Assembly: GCA_021798935.1 (NCBI GenBank)
Contig: JAJZBL010000003.1
Span: forward strand, 100,959 to 164,958
Direction of reading: 5' to 3'
Origin: Microcaldota archaeon
GTDB lineage: Archaea > Micrarchaeota > Micrarchaeia > Micrarchaeales > Micrarchaeaceae
DNA length: 64,000 nucleotides
Under the pieces are notes generated by a model. That model saw nothing but the letters and a program-made list of their open reading frames with translations. It did no database searches and was not told the DNA's origin. The first letter of the stretch is position 1. Every line of letters begins with the position of its first letter. This document shows positions 8,543-17,706 of the stretch, piece after piece. The translations under genes and the position numbers were made by a program.

Positions 8543-10024
8543 ATAAAGTAGCATGGATCCGTATTTGCGTGCTATCTGGCTTGACCTAACTCCGTATATT
8601 GATTTAACATTCTTTTTGTTTGCCAGATCAACTAGCCTCTGCGTTATTATACCATCAAAGACTATAGACTCAATGTTGTCTATATCCTGTATTGACTGTA
8701 TAAGTTCACGTATAGGTACTTCTGCAATTAACTTTTTATCGGGGCCATAAATCCTTCCCCTAAGGGTATTTTTCAATTCCGAAAGAGAAGCTATCATTCC
8801 ATCATCAGGCTTTAGCTTGGTTTTCTCTATAGGCTCTACAGGTTTTTCTTTGTCCTCCTTTGCTACCTGCTTCCTCATTAATGGTTGTTTTTCAGATGCA
8901 AGCTTTGCTACCTCCTCCTCTACTTCTTTTTTGATTGGATTAGATTCTACCTCTTTATTGATTGAAAGCTGTTCTTTAGTTGTTTCTGCAGCAGTATTAT
9001 TTTCTATAATAGATACCTGTTGTTCTGGCTCCTTAAATTGTCTCTTTTGCTCTTGCGGTTCTGCTGACTTTGTATATTGGGAATAGTGATTGCCCTTAAA
9101 TTTCTGCTTGTCTCTGCTATAGTTGCCATTTGTACTTTCCTTTCCATTTCCCTTATTGACTGATTGGTTGCTGTCAGGCAGGCTGATCTTGTATATTACA
9201 GCTGCCTGCTCTATTGGTATCTTAGACCTCAGTGCTTTTATTATCTCTTTCCTTGTAAGCTCTTCTACTTCTTTGCCATCTGGTGCCCTTGCTACATAAT
9301 CCACATCAGCTACGCTTGCTATATTCTTTACTATCATTGTGCCGCCATGATCGCCATCTGTGAATACAGTAACCTCTTTTTCGGAAGCTAGTTTTATCAA
9401 GCTCTTCGGTATGTCTGTAGTAGCTCCGCCGACTGCAATTGCATTAGCTATATCGCTGCGCAGCAAGTTAACCACATCTGCTCTTCCTTCGACTATTATT
9501 ATGCTAGAGCTCTTGTCTATATCAGGGCCTGCAGGCAAATTCTCTGGTCCATAATTTATTACAGTGCTTGATTTTACTTCTGACTCTACCATGTCGCTTA
9601 TTTCTTTGCTATCTGGTATGACATTCTCCATAAGAGATTTCAGAAGATCTTTTGCACGGTTTATCACATGTGCTCTCTTCTCATTTCTTGTGTCCTCTAT
9701 TTTAAGGACTTTGAAATTCGTTTCATAAGGCCCTACCCTATCAACTGATTCTATTGCAGCACCAAGGATACATGTTTCCACCCTATCCAATGATGAAGGA
9801 AGTATAAGAGTCCCTGATGTCTTGCCAGAGTTTGATGAGCTCTCTATTTCTATCCTGCCTATCTTACCATTTTTCTGCAGGTCTCTTAGATCAAGATCTT
9901 CTCCTAGCAACCCTTCTGTTTGCCCAAAAATAGCGCCAATTATATCAGGCTTCTCTACTGTTCCATCTATGTCAAATTTTGCTTCTATTACATACTTTAC
10001 AATGTCTATATACGACTTTGCCAT
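8525..10024 (-). CDS. dnaG: Archaeal DnaG (TOPRIM-domain primase homologue, exosome-associated)
   Basis: A protein of about 499 residues. The N-terminal domain starts AKSYIDIVKYVIEAKFDIDG, a strongly conserved archaeal DnaG opening. The TOPRIM core at about 173-260 carries the glutamate in IIVEGRADVV and the aspartates in VFTDGDHGG. A low-complexity Lys/Glu/Gln-rich linker (about 285-400) leads to a conserved C-terminal domain. Archaeal DnaG binds the RNA exosome and has weak primase activity. The ATG at 10024 is preferred over a GTG three codons upstream because it gives the family's MAKSYID start. Confidence 0.95.
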   Translation of the reverse strand: MAKSYIDIVKYVIEAKFDIDGTVEKPDIIGAIFGQTEGLLGEDLDLRDLQKNGKIGRIEIESSSNSGKTSGTLILPSSLDRVETCILGAAIESVDRVGPYETNFKVLKIEDTRNEKRAHVINRAKDLLKSLMENVIPDSKEISDMVESEVKSSTVINYGPENLPAGPDIDKSSSIIIVEGRADVVNLLRSDIANAIAVGGATTDIPKSLIKLASEKEVTVFTDGDHGGTMIVKNIASVADVDYVARAPDGKEVEELTRKEIIKALRSKIPIEQAAVIYKISLPDSNQSVNKGNGKESTNGNYSRDKQKFKGNHYSQYTKSAEPQEQKRQFKEPEQQVSIIENNTAAETTKEQLSINKEVESNPIKKEVEEEVAKLASEKQPLMRKQVAKEDKEKPVEPIEKTKLKPDDGMIASLSELKNTLRGRIYGPDKKLIAEVPIRELIQSIQDIDNIESIVFDGIITQRLVDLANKKNVKSIYGVRSSQIARKYGSMLLYTSDDI

Positions 10025-10033
10025 TAAATTCAC

Positions 10034-10269
10034 TTATCTTTTACTTTAGAAATAGTCATTCGGCTTTACAGCATTACTCCTTGCTATGCACTAATATTCC
10101 TTGCAATTAAATCAACCTGTAGCACTAATTCTGCTACATATAATGATTTAGTAATAATTGATAACATTGTAAACGCCATAAAGTTTTAAGTATGACTATT
10201 TTCAGTATTCATTAAGGACTAACAAATATAAAAAGGTTTGTCCAGTTGCAATAAATAAATACCTGTGAA
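10034..10269. other. Intergenic region upstream of dnaG with a 7-bp hairpin
   Basis: These 236 bases separate dnaG from the DUF2341 pilin-like gene upstream on the same strand, and hold no convincing gene. A perfect inverted repeat, TGTAGCA / TGCTACA with a 7-base loop, lies at 10118-10138. It could be the end of the upstream transcript or a small structured RNA. No C/D or H/ACA sRNA boxes were found. Confidence 0.4.
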
Positions 10270-11523
10270 TTACTTTGGCTGCCTTTCTAAACTGCCTATC
10301 CCCACATAAGGAATTGTACCTGAAGGAGGTAGGTTCCTTGCTAATATATAAAGCATAGTTGCACTGCTCCCACTTGGATAAATGACAATATAGCCATTAG
10401 TGTAGTTGAAATAGTAATCACCTATTTCAGTAAAGTTTTTCCAGCCATCAGCGGCTGGATATATGTATGCTTCCTTTACAATATAATTATTAAATTCTGG
10501 TATACTCTCTATGTACCCAGACCCTGCTGATGAAAAAACAAGCCCATTATTTACACTATAGACTGCATTTGGTGTTGTTTCCCATTCTGCATTATTTAGT
10601 ATAACCCCTTTGAAATTGCTGTAAAAATCAAATACCTTTCCTCCGTTGTCATATTCTCCATAAGATGGGCTAAGTTCTGGGGCCTCCCCAGAATAAATAC
10701 CGCTATAATTTACAGTTTTTGGCAGGAATTCCATTTGCAATGGGATTGATTCTCCTTGATATAAAGGTATTGGCAATTTTACCCAAAAGGTAGCTTGTGA
10801 ATAAGATGAGCTGCAGTTATCCTGGCACCAGCTATACAGCTCTTTCCCATGGTAATAGAATCGTATGTTTCCTAAATTTTGGGTTTCTGCAATCTTAAAA
10901 CTTTCAGGGTCTATAGTCACATTAGCTTGATAATCTGCAGGTATCTTTCCCCCAGTATTTGTTATCGAGATATTAACATAGTAAGGTATATATGAGTAGT
11001 TTAAATCTACTGCCTGTACTCTAAATGCACCATCGAAAGTAAAATTTGAAGGTTTGCTTAAACAGTTCACATTTGAAAGATTCTGTGGAGGCGCTGAACA
11101 ATAATTGGATTTAAGGATAAAAAGCCCATTATATTGATTGCCGATTACAGGAGTAAAGTTAGTGAAATAAGCGTAGCAATATATTTTCTGCCCTCCTTCG
11201 CTTACATTAGGTGTGCAGAAACCATAATTGCTTGTATATGTGCCTACTTTAGCTGAAAAATTTGTTATAGTTACAGATCCCGGCTCAGTATCAGAAGCTA
11301 TCAGTGTAAATACACTCCCAATTTTTGAAGAGTAATTTACTGAATACCCAGAGCTAAGGCAATCAAATCCATTATAGAAATCACATTGTGATGGAATTAT
11401 AGATTTTGGCAATGATATATATGCAAAGAGCAGAGATATCACAATACCTATTATCAGAATTACAAATCCATAAGTAGATAAAAACTCAATGGCACTTTGT
11501 GATTTCAGCTGCTTAGATAGCAT
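10270..11523 (-). CDS. Class III signal peptide pilin-like protein with DUF2341-like domain
   Basis: A 417-residue surface protein. The N-terminus KSQSAIEFLSTYGF followed by about 20 hydrophobic residues is a class III (archaellin/pilin) signal, with cleavage expected before QSAIEF. A Cys- and Asn-rich domain follows. Around residues 180-260, YVNISITNTGGKIPADYQ and later LPIPLYQGESIPLQMEF match the DUF2341 pattern found in archaeal surface proteins fused to LamG-like folds. Eight or more Cys suggest disulfides outside the cell. It stands alone here, 61 bases from the divergent ksgA, but has the same architecture class as the LamG pilin-like operon at 26039. Confidence 0.8.
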   Translation of the reverse strand: MLSKQLKSQSAIEFLSTYGFVILIIGIVISLLFAYISLPKSIIPSQCDFYNGFDCLSSGYSVNYSSKIGSVFTLIASDTEPGSVTITNFSAKVGTYTSNYGFCTPNVSEGGQKIYCYAYFTNFTPVIGNQYNGLFILKSNYCSAPPQNLSNVNCLSKPSNFTFDGAFRVQAVDLNYSYIPYYVNISITNTGGKIPADYQANVTIDPESFKIAETQNLGNIRFYYHGKELYSWCQDNCSSSYSQATFWVKLPIPLYQGESIPLQMEFLPKTVNYSGIYSGEAPELSPSYGEYDNGGKVFDFYSNFKGVILNNAEWETTPNAVYSVNNGLVFSSAGSGYIESIPEFNNYIVKEAYIYPAADGWKNFTEIGDYYFNYTNGYIVIYPSGSSATMLYILARNLPPSGTIPYVGIGSLERQPK

Positions 11524-11583
11524 ATTTTAATATTGATGTGCAATTATATAAATGTTGATATAAAACCAAGATGGTAGATAATT

Positions 11584-12384
11584 TTGAATCCTGTACACAT
11601 TAAAAAATCATTAGGCCAGAATTTCCTTAATAATAGAAATATAGCAGCCATTGAATCAGAATATGGAATAGGAAGAAATGTGATAGAGATCGGCCCAGGT
11701 AGGGGAGTATTGACAGAGGAGCTTTGCAAAAGGGCAAGATCAGTGCTTGCTGTAGAGAAGGATTCATCGTTATATGAAGAATTGTTAAGTTCTTTTGGAA
11801 ATAAGCCTAATCTTACCATTTTGAATGGAGATTTCTTTGAACTTGATATAGATGCAAGCAAATATGAAATTGTTATATCTAATATACCTTACAATTTATC
11901 AAGTAAAACGTTGAAGTGGCTTGCGGACAAACATAAGGAAGCTTTATTGTGTGTACAAAAGGAATTTGCAGATAGGCTAACTGCAAAGCAAGGAGAAAAG
12001 AATTATTCAAAGTTAAGTGTGTTTGCACAATTAAATTTTTCAATATATAAAATAATGAAGGTTAAAAGAGGATCTTTTTACCCTGTTCCAAAGGTTGATT
12101 CGGAGATAATTTATCTGAAGCCTATAAAAAATAGTGTTTCGGCAGCTGAATATAGGATATTAGACCTTATAATGGAGCACAAGAAAAAGATCCTTAAGAA
12201 TGCTATCTTAGATTCTCAGAAAAACTTGGGATTGACTCAAGAAAAGGTTTCACAGATTATAGAAATTTTGAATAAGGATAAGAATTTTAAGAGCATAGAT
12301 TTTTCAAAAACCAAGGTATTTAAGATAACTCCTGAAGCATTGATTAAAATCTCTCACTATATCAATCAATATTTAACAACGTGA
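11584..12384 (+). CDS. ksgA: 16S rRNA dimethyladenosine transferase (KsgA/Dim1)
   Basis: A 266-residue SAM-dependent methyltransferase. KKSLGQNFLNN opens the protein as in all KsgA/Dim1 enzymes. VIEIGPGRGVLTEEL (about 38-52) is the SAM-binding loop, and SNIPYNLSSK (about 99-108) is the catalytic NxPY motif that positions the target adenine. The enzyme dimethylates two adjacent adenines near the 3' end of 16S rRNA during small-subunit maturation. The start codon is TTG, chosen because it gives the family N-terminus; no ATG lies in a suitable place. It is divergent from the pilin-like gene at 11523. Confidence 0.95.
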   Translation: MNPVHIKKSLGQNFLNNRNIAAIESEYGIGRNVIEIGPGRGVLTEELCKRARSVLAVEKDSSLYEELLSSFGNKPNLTILNGDFFELDIDASKYEIVISNIPYNLSSKTLKWLADKHKEALLCVQKEFADRLTAKQGEKNYSKLSVFAQLNFSIYKIMKVKRGSFYPVPKVDSEIIYLKPIKNSVSAAEYRILDLIMEHKKKILKNAILDSQKNLGLTQEKVSQIIEILNKDKNFKSIDFSKTKVFKITPEALIKISHYINQYLTT

Positions 12385-12545
12385 GCGGGAAACTTTATGT
12401 TGCCATTATTTAGTGAGAAACTACAAATAGGTAATCCCTTATACTCAGTATAGTTAATAGAAACTGAATATTTAAGCAATATGTGATTTGTATAGCAAGT
12501 TTTTTAAAATTTTGGAAAAAAAGCATATAATAAAGGGGGTTTTAA

Positions 12546-14018
12546 TTGTCAACCTTGGAGAATAATAATGACGTTACAGGATCTGGGGTGTCAAGCTCAA
12601 TAAAGTCCGAAATAAAATCTCTTTTAAAATTTTTTTACATAAATGAAGTTCCTTCTTATGGAAATAATTTTTTCTTTACAATAGGTGTTTACTTATTAGA
12701 ACTTTTTGGTATTCTTGCAATTACTGGGATAATAATGCTTATATTTGGCCCTTACTGGTGGGATCTTACTACCATAGGTACATTCATTAGAAGCATACAT
12801 CTCTGGGCTGCAGAGGCATTTGTTACACTTATGTTCTTACATTTCTTTGTGCAGCTTTCGACTTCTGCTTACAAGCAAAAAAAACTTGTATGGATGATAG
12901 GCGTAGTTCTACTACTTCTAGTTTTATTGGAATATGCCTTTGGCATAGGATTGGAAGGCGGTTTCGTATCACAGTGGAATGACAAGGCAGGCGCAGATTT
13001 ATGGAATGGGTTGGGTTTTGGTTATTGGATAAATCCGCTGAACAATGGAGCACTGCTTGGATGGCATGTTGCAATAGTGCCTATATTGCTGATATTCCTT
13101 ATCTTTACCCATTTTATGCTTGTTAAAAATAAAGGATTGAATAAACCATATAGAAAGGAGATTCCTTATACAATGGTTCCGGCTGATCACAGGTCAATGT
13201 ACAAGCGCATGGTTTACATATTGGTAATTGTACTTGCCTTCTCAATACTCCTACGCGCCCCTTATATACCACCTTTGACTATACAAAGTGTCGCACAATC
13301 AAACCCAAATGTAATGGCAGTAACTTTACTAAGTGAGCTGAATCAAAGTTCGCACACTGCAACGTATCTTGATACTATAGATCCATACACATTCAATACT
13401 TCATATGTATATGTGGTGTCTCCATACAGCATTTATGTAAATTCTTCATACAATGCCAAAAATTACATTGCCGAATATCTATCTGAGAGCCCAAATGAAC
13501 GCAACATAAGTTTTGCTGAGGCTAATTCATTCTTTAGCAAAAATTGGTCGATGCAGGATGCTTCAAAATCTTCTAATCCCTTAATCGTTTCCATAGCAGA
13601 ATTGGTTAAAATGGCACAGGCAGGTACTTATCAGGAGATACTTCAGAGTGAAGAGACAAGTGGACTAAATTATACTTATGTAGTAAGATTTCTATCTGAT
13701 ACTCGTGAGCTTCAGAGTACTGCAAGCAGCTATGGCTTAAGAACTCAGCAGTGGGGCATGCTGAAGGCAGGTGGAATGTGGTGGCAAGTAGGAAGCTATT
13801 GGATGGCGCCTTACAATTATATGGAGATAATCACATCAGGATTGCCATGGTGGAACGACTTGGAGAATGGTATTGTTGCAACCGTAGCTCTGCTGTTGCT
13901 TTTGCTACTTCCATATTTGCCATACTTAAGAGATATACCAGATAAGCTAAAACTTTACAAGATATTTTGGAATAAATATACAATTCCTGAGATGAAGAAG
14001 ATCAAAAGAAAGAAGTGA
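12546..14018 (+). CDS. Cytochrome b6-like membrane protein with a large insertion
   Basis: A 490-residue cytochrome b-type protein. Heme ligands are H85 and H99 in helix 2 (IHLWAAEAFVTLMFLHFF) and H174 and H189 in helix 4 (GWHVAIVPILLIFLIFTHF). The second pair is separated by 14 residues, as in cytochrome b6, rather than 13 as in mitochondrial b. Helices are near 45-68, 82-105, 113-131, 172-193, 221-240 and 443-462. Between the last two lies an insertion of about 200 residues with no homologue that I recognise. The PEWY quinol-site motif is absent, and no Rieske or cytochrome c gene is nearby. It starts with TTG preceded by a strong AGGGGGT site. Electron transfer across the membrane is likely; the partners are unknown. 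Confidence 0.85.
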   Translation: MSTLENNNDVTGSGVSSSIKSEIKSLLKFFYINEVPSYGNNFFFTIGVYLLELFGILAITGIIMLIFGPYWWDLTTIGTFIRSIHLWAAEAFVTLMFLHFFVQLSTSAYKQKKLVWMIGVVLLLLVLLEYAFGIGLEGGFVSQWNDKAGADLWNGLGFGYWINPLNNGALLGWHVAIVPILLIFLIFTHFMLVKNKGLNKPYRKEIPYTMVPADHRSMYKRMVYILVIVLAFSILLRAPYIPPLTIQSVAQSNPNVMAVTLLSELNQSSHTATYLDTIDPYTFNTSYVYVVSPYSIYVNSSYNAKNYIAEYLSESPNERNISFAEANSFFSKNWSMQDASKSSNPLIVSIAELVKMAQAGTYQEILQSEETSGLNYTYVVRFLSDTRELQSTASSYGLRTQQWGMLKAGGMWWQVGSYWMAPYNYMEIITSGLPWWNDLENGIVATVALLLLLLLPYLPYLRDIPDKLKLYKIFWNKYTIPEMKKIKRKK

Positions 14019-14078
14019 ATATTTTTCAAAAGTTATTCACCTGCAATTATAAAGGAATACTTTTTGTAAAAAATAAAG

Positions 14079-14165
14079 TGCCGCTGGCAGGATTTGAACC
14101 TGCGACGTTCCGGTATCTGAATTGAATTACTTCAGCCGGACGCTCTCCCACTGAGCTACAGCAGC
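14079..14165 (-). tRNA. tRNA-Phe (GAA) with a 15-base intron
   Basis: The minus strand folds as a full cloverleaf. The acceptor stem is GCTGCTG with CAGCGGC, the D stem GCTC/GAGC, the anticodon stem TCCGG/CCGGA and the T arm GCAGG-TTCAAAT-CCTGC, with discriminator A at 14079. The anticodon loop holds 22 bases instead of 7. Excising 15 bases (about 14115-14129, after position 37) gives a normal loop with anticodon GAA. CTGAA of the loop pairs with TTCAG of the intron, as expected for a bulge-helix-bulge cut by the archaeal splicing endonuclease. CCA is not encoded. Confidence 0.93.
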
Positions 14166-14297
14166 AAATTTACAGCAACTTTGAATCGGCTATTGCTTCA
14201 ATAAGTGATTAAGAATTGATGTGCAAAAAAAGTATATATACCTTTGTATCTTTCTCTTACTGATATAGAACTTATTTTGCCTCTTTTGGCATTACTA

Positions 14298-14306
14298 ATA
14301 TAAATT
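14298..14306 (+). promoter_or_regulatory. TATA box for a leaderless helicase transcript
   Basis: AATATAAAT is centred about 26 bases upstream of the ATG at 14328. This places transcription start at or next to the start codon, and no ribosome-binding sequence precedes the ATG. A leaderless mRNA is therefore likely. Confidence 0.45.
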
Positions 14307-14327
14307 ATAATTTGCAATTATAGGTAT

Positions 14328-15887
14328 ATGGAAAATGACTTTTCGTTTGTAGGCCCTTGCTCTAATCTTGTAAAATCAAATGGCCTTGAAGCTAGAGCTT
14401 ACCAAATAAACATAATCAGGAGCATAATCGATAATGGCAATACCTTGGTTGTGCTTCCTACAGGCCTTGGGAAAACCCTAATCGCAGTATTCTCGATCGC
14501 ATGTGCTCTATACAATGGTAAGAAAGCATTGATGCTTGCACCAACGAAGCCTTTAAGCGAACAACATTTTAACTCCCTGCGCTCATTGCTCAATATAAAT
14601 GATGGTGACATACTTCTTTTAACTGGAAAATTGCCCATTGCAAAAAGGAAGGCATTAGAAGAGAAAGCAAGGATCATAATAGCCACTCCACAGACAGTCG
14701 CAAATGACTTGAAATCCTCAAATTTTGAAATCAGCCAATTTGGAATTGCAATATTTGATGAGGTGCATAGAGCGGTTGGCAGGTATGCATATACTTACGT
14801 AGCTGACAAATGCAAGGAAAACAATATCAAAATGGTAGGGCTGACTGCATCCCCTGGAAATAGCAGAGACAAAGTCATGCAGCTAATTGATACCCTTGGA
14901 ATAGACAATATAGAAGTGAGAACACCGGAAGACCCTGATGTAGCACCTTATGTCAAAGAGAAAAATGTATCCAAGATAGATGTTGAGAAAGGGGAAACAG
15001 TTGAAAGAATTTCCTTGCTCCTTAAGGGACTAATTGAAGAACACCTATATGCATTATTCCATATAGGCTTATGCCCTTTCAGGAAACTTGAATCGATTTC
15101 AAAAATGAGGATACTTGATATTGGTAAAAGCATAGACCAGCTCAAGAGCAGCAATTACAAATTTATAGCAATATTCCATTACATCTATGTACTGGACCTG
15201 CTGCATGCATATGACTTGGTAACTACCGAAGGCATTCAGCCTTTTGTGTCATATATAGATTCAATAAAGAACAAAGAGAAAAAGAGTAGAAGCGTGCAGA
15301 GCATGCTTAAAAACAAAGTATTTTTAAAGGCAATGGATATTGCAGAGAATGCACTTAAAAATGGAGAGGAGCACCCTAAGATGAAGGCGCTTGTAAAGCT
15401 TATAACTGATAAACACATCGATAACAAAATAATTATATTTGCACAATATCGCTATACGATATCGAAGATTGTTGAGATCTTGGGCAATGCTGGCTTGAAA
15501 GCAAAGGCATTTGTAGGGAAAAAGGACGGAGTTACCCAGGACCAACAGATGCAGGTTATAAAGGACTTCAGGGATGGAAAGTTCAATATACTTGTTGCTA
15601 CATCAATTGGAGAGGAGGGCCTTGATATACCTAGTGTGGATACCGTAATTTTTTATGAACCAATAACAAGTTCTATAAGAAGTATACAGAGGAAAGGCAG
15701 AACCGGCAGATTTAATGTAGGCAACATATATGTGCTTATAGCCAAAGGCACAAAGGATGAAACTTATTTTATGGTCTCCAGTTTTAGGGAGAAAAAAATG
15801 TATGATATGATACTTAGGATAAAACACAGCTTGGAGAAGATGCCAAAGCCTACCACATCAAAGGCAGGTCAAAAGCGGCTTTTCTGA
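14328..15887 (+). CDS. Hef-type SF2 helicase lacking the nuclease domain
   Basis: A 519-residue superfamily 2 helicase of the Hef/FANCM/Mph1 group. Walker A is LPTGLGKT (43-50), the box II is IFDEVHRA, motif III is TASP, and motif VI is QRKGRTGR near residue 445. A helical insertion between the two RecA lobes (about 215-330) is the fork-recognition domain that is characteristic of Hef. Full-length euryarchaeal Hef carries an XPF-type nuclease and HhH domain after the helicase. Here the protein ends at GQKRLF soon after lobe 2, so only the helicase half is present. hjc follows 116 bases downstream, and the pair may together handle stalled forks. Confidence 0.9.
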   Translation: MENDFSFVGPCSNLVKSNGLEARAYQINIIRSIIDNGNTLVVLPTGLGKTLIAVFSIACALYNGKKALMLAPTKPLSEQHFNSLRSLLNINDGDILLLTGKLPIAKRKALEEKARIIIATPQTVANDLKSSNFEISQFGIAIFDEVHRAVGRYAYTYVADKCKENNIKMVGLTASPGNSRDKVMQLIDTLGIDNIEVRTPEDPDVAPYVKEKNVSKIDVEKGETVERISLLLKGLIEEHLYALFHIGLCPFRKLESISKMRILDIGKSIDQLKSSNYKFIAIFHYIYVLDLLHAYDLVTTEGIQPFVSYIDSIKNKEKKSRSVQSMLKNKVFLKAMDIAENALKNGEEHPKMKALVKLITDKHIDNKIIIFAQYRYTISKIVEILGNAGLKAKAFVGKKDGVTQDQQMQVIKDFRDGKFNILVATSIGEEGLDIPSVDTVIFYEPITSSIRSIQRKGRTGRFNVGNIYVLIAKGTKDETYFMVSSFREKKMYDMILRIKHSLEKMPKPTTSKAGQKRLF

Positions 15888-16003
15888 TTTTTTAACTACA
15901 AGAGGCTTTGGATATATTACTTGACTTACTATAAATTTAGTGAGTAAAGAATAAATTTATAAATTTGGCTGCTTAATTACTTATTGGCTTTCGGAGTGAT
16001 CAT

Positions 16004-16387
16004 TTGCACAGATATATAAAAGGAGCTAGAAGTGAGAGAGAATTGATAAATTTCTTCTACAAACTTAATTACTCTGTGATACGATCTGCAGGAAGTGGCG
16101 TTAACTCATTGAGCCCCGATATAATTGTTATAAAGAACAAAAAGGGGTTTGCATTCGAATGCAAAGCCTGGGACCGGTCAAGCCTGTCTATAGATAAGGA
16201 CAGGTACAAAAGTCTTAAGGATTGGGAAAACAATACTGGTATGAATACGTTCATCGCTTGGAGAATGAACATTAAAGGCTGGTACTTCATAAAACCTGAA
16301 GAGATGAACGAAACAGATAAGCATTACACAATAACCATGACAAATGCTCTGAAGATAGGAAGAAATTTAAACTCTATAATAATATGA
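16004..16387 (+). CDS. hjc: Holliday junction resolvase Hjc
   Basis: A 127-residue archaeal resolvase. The Hjc nuclease residues are visible: Glu in ARSERELI (about residue 12), Asp in SPDIIVI (about 43), and the E-x-K pair in AFECKAW (about 54-56), which together form the PD-(D/E)xK metal site. RSAGSG is the conserved DNA-binding loop. The start is TTG at 16004, with GGAG seven bases upstream, and a TATA-like TTTATAAA near 15957-15964 drives it. The stop lies only nine bases before tRNA-Thr, so the two are probably on one transcript. Confidence 0.95.
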   Translation: MHRYIKGARSERELINFFYKLNYSVIRSAGSGVNSLSPDIIVIKNKKGFAFECKAWDRSSLSIDKDRYKSLKDWENNTGMNTFIAWRMNIKGWYFIKPEEMNETDKHYTITMTNALKIGRNLNSIII

Positions 16388-16396
16388 ATTTTGTTC

Positions 16397-16468
16397 GCCT
16401 CAGTAGCTCAGTAGTAGAGCGTCTGCATGGTAAGCAGAAGGTCGCGGGTGCGATCCCCGTCTGAGGCT
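16397..16468 (+). tRNA. tRNA-Thr (GGT), no intron
   Basis: The cloverleaf has acceptor GCCTCAG/CTGAGGC, D stem GCTC/GAGC, anticodon stem TCTGC/GCAGA with loop ATGGTAA (anticodon GGT) and T stem GCGGG/CCCGT. The discriminator is T, which is usual for archaeal tRNA-Thr. The T loop reads TGCGATC, so position 55, normally U (pseudouridine), is G. CCA is not encoded. It starts nine bases after the hjc stop. Confidence 0.93.
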
Positions 16469-16530
16469 ATTGGTTTGCAATCGATTGTATATGCAAAGTT
16501 TCCTTGTAAGAATTTGCCTTTTCAGAAGCG

Positions 16531-17706
16531 TTACTTCTTCTTATCTTTTATAAATATCTTATAGAATATTCCACTTGCACCTTGGAATAGCCCTCCTATT
16601 ATTAGAGGTATAGGAAAGGATATAGCCATCAGGTACCCACTTAATCCGGAGCTTAATCTAGCTAACCCACTTGATACACTGTTGAAGCTAGTTGCCGAAC
16701 CATAATCCTCTCTGTTTATCCCACGTACATTAAGTGCAGACCTATTTGGGCTTCCAAAACCTGCAAATATTGATCTTAATATGTATATCAATCCAGCTAT
16801 CATTACAGTAGGAGATAGAGCCATAGCTATAAGTAAAATGCCACTTGCTGTCCTAGTAATTGAAGATACATTGAGCACATTGAAACGCCCAAAGGATTTC
16901 GATGCTAGATAAGAGCCTAATGCAGTTGTAATGTATGAAACGCCAAATATTATACCTACTGTTGTAGCACCTGTATTATACATTAATTCTATCCATAAGG
17001 GAAGAAGAGGTAATGAAATTCCTACACCTATCCCTGAAACTATGTTAATTATCATTATTTTAGATATATATCTGAAGCTCTCTTTCTTCATAATTTTTGA
17101 TGTTTTCCTAGGTCTCTTGCTCTCTTTTACGAATATTATGCTTATGAAGGATATTAAAAGTAGTATATCGGCAAACAGGAAAAGATATCTGTAAGCCATC
17201 AACGTTCCGACGTAAATAGATATGAATGATTCCGAAGCGAGCATAAGCGATCCAAAGATGGAAAAAAGGGAAGTTAACACAGTAAGTATACCAAGTTTCT
17301 TTACCCTAATCGATTCGTTTTCGTAGTTGCTTGCTACTAATGCTGTCAAGCCCGGTGAAAATAAACCTCTCATACCTCCAGCTCCTCCGCTTATCCCCGT
17401 AATTATCATAGCCAGTATTATGATATCTAAGCTGCTTGAGTAGAATAAAAGGAATGCTCCTATGACTGGAAGTATCTCTGCCATAAGCAAGCTGTATTTA
17501 TAGCCATACCTATCTCCAAACATTCCAAGTGCCAAGGTTTCAATAACCATTACAAGCATCATCGCTGCGATTATTATTCCTATAGTTACAAGCTTTAAGT
17601 GAAGAACTTTTAAGTATAAAGGAAAGGCGAGAACCAAAAATATTATTCCAGCGCTCCTACTGGCTCTAGAGTACTGAAGAAACTTAAATGAATCATCTAC
17701 ATTCAC
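16531..17706 (-). CDS. Major facilitator superfamily transporter
   Basis: A 391-residue polytopic protein with roughly 12 hydrophobic segments. The loop after helix 2 contains MFGDRYGYKYSLL, a form of the MFS motif A (G-x-x-x-D-x-x-G-x-R/K). A basic central loop, KESKRPRKTSKIMKKESFR, at about 195-213 separates the two six-helix halves. The substrate cannot be read from sequence; the protein resembles MFS drug or sugar exporters. It is divergent from the KaiC-like operon with 151 bases between them, and its end is near tRNA-Thr. Confidence 0.85.
   Translation of the reverse strand: MNVDDSFKFLQYSRASRSAGIIFLVLAFPLYLKVLHLKLVTIGIIIAAMMLVMVIETLALGMFGDRYGYKYSLLMAEILPVIGAFLLFYSSSLDIIILAMIITGISGGAGGMRGLFSPGLTALVASNYENESIRVKKLGILTVLTSLFSIFGSLMLASESFISIYVGTLMAYRYLFLFADILLLISFISIIFVKESKRPRKTSKIMKKESFRYISKIMIINIVSGIGVGISLPLLPLWIELMYNTGATTVGIIFGVSYITTALGSYLASKSFGRFNVLNVSSITRTASGILLIAMALSPTVMIAGLIYILRSIFAGFGSPNRSALNVRGINREDYGSATSFNSVSSGLARLSSGLSGYLMAISFPIPLIIGGLFQGASGIFYKIFIKDKKK

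Larger units (their letters stand above)
14019..14327. other. Intergenic region holding tRNA-Phe and the helicase promoter
   Basis: The 309 bases between cytochrome b and the Hef-like gene hold tRNA-Phe on the minus strand (14079-14165). A symmetric GTATATATAC at about 14232-14241 could serve either strand. An AATATAAAT box at 14298-14306 is spaced about 26 bases ahead of the helicase ATG. Nothing else was identified. Confidence 0.7.

Noticed and set aside
11544..11861. 105-residue minus-strand frame overlapping the start of ksgA
   Set aside because: It lies opposite the conserved KsgA SAM-binding region, has no recognisable domain, and its composition is that of a shadow frame.
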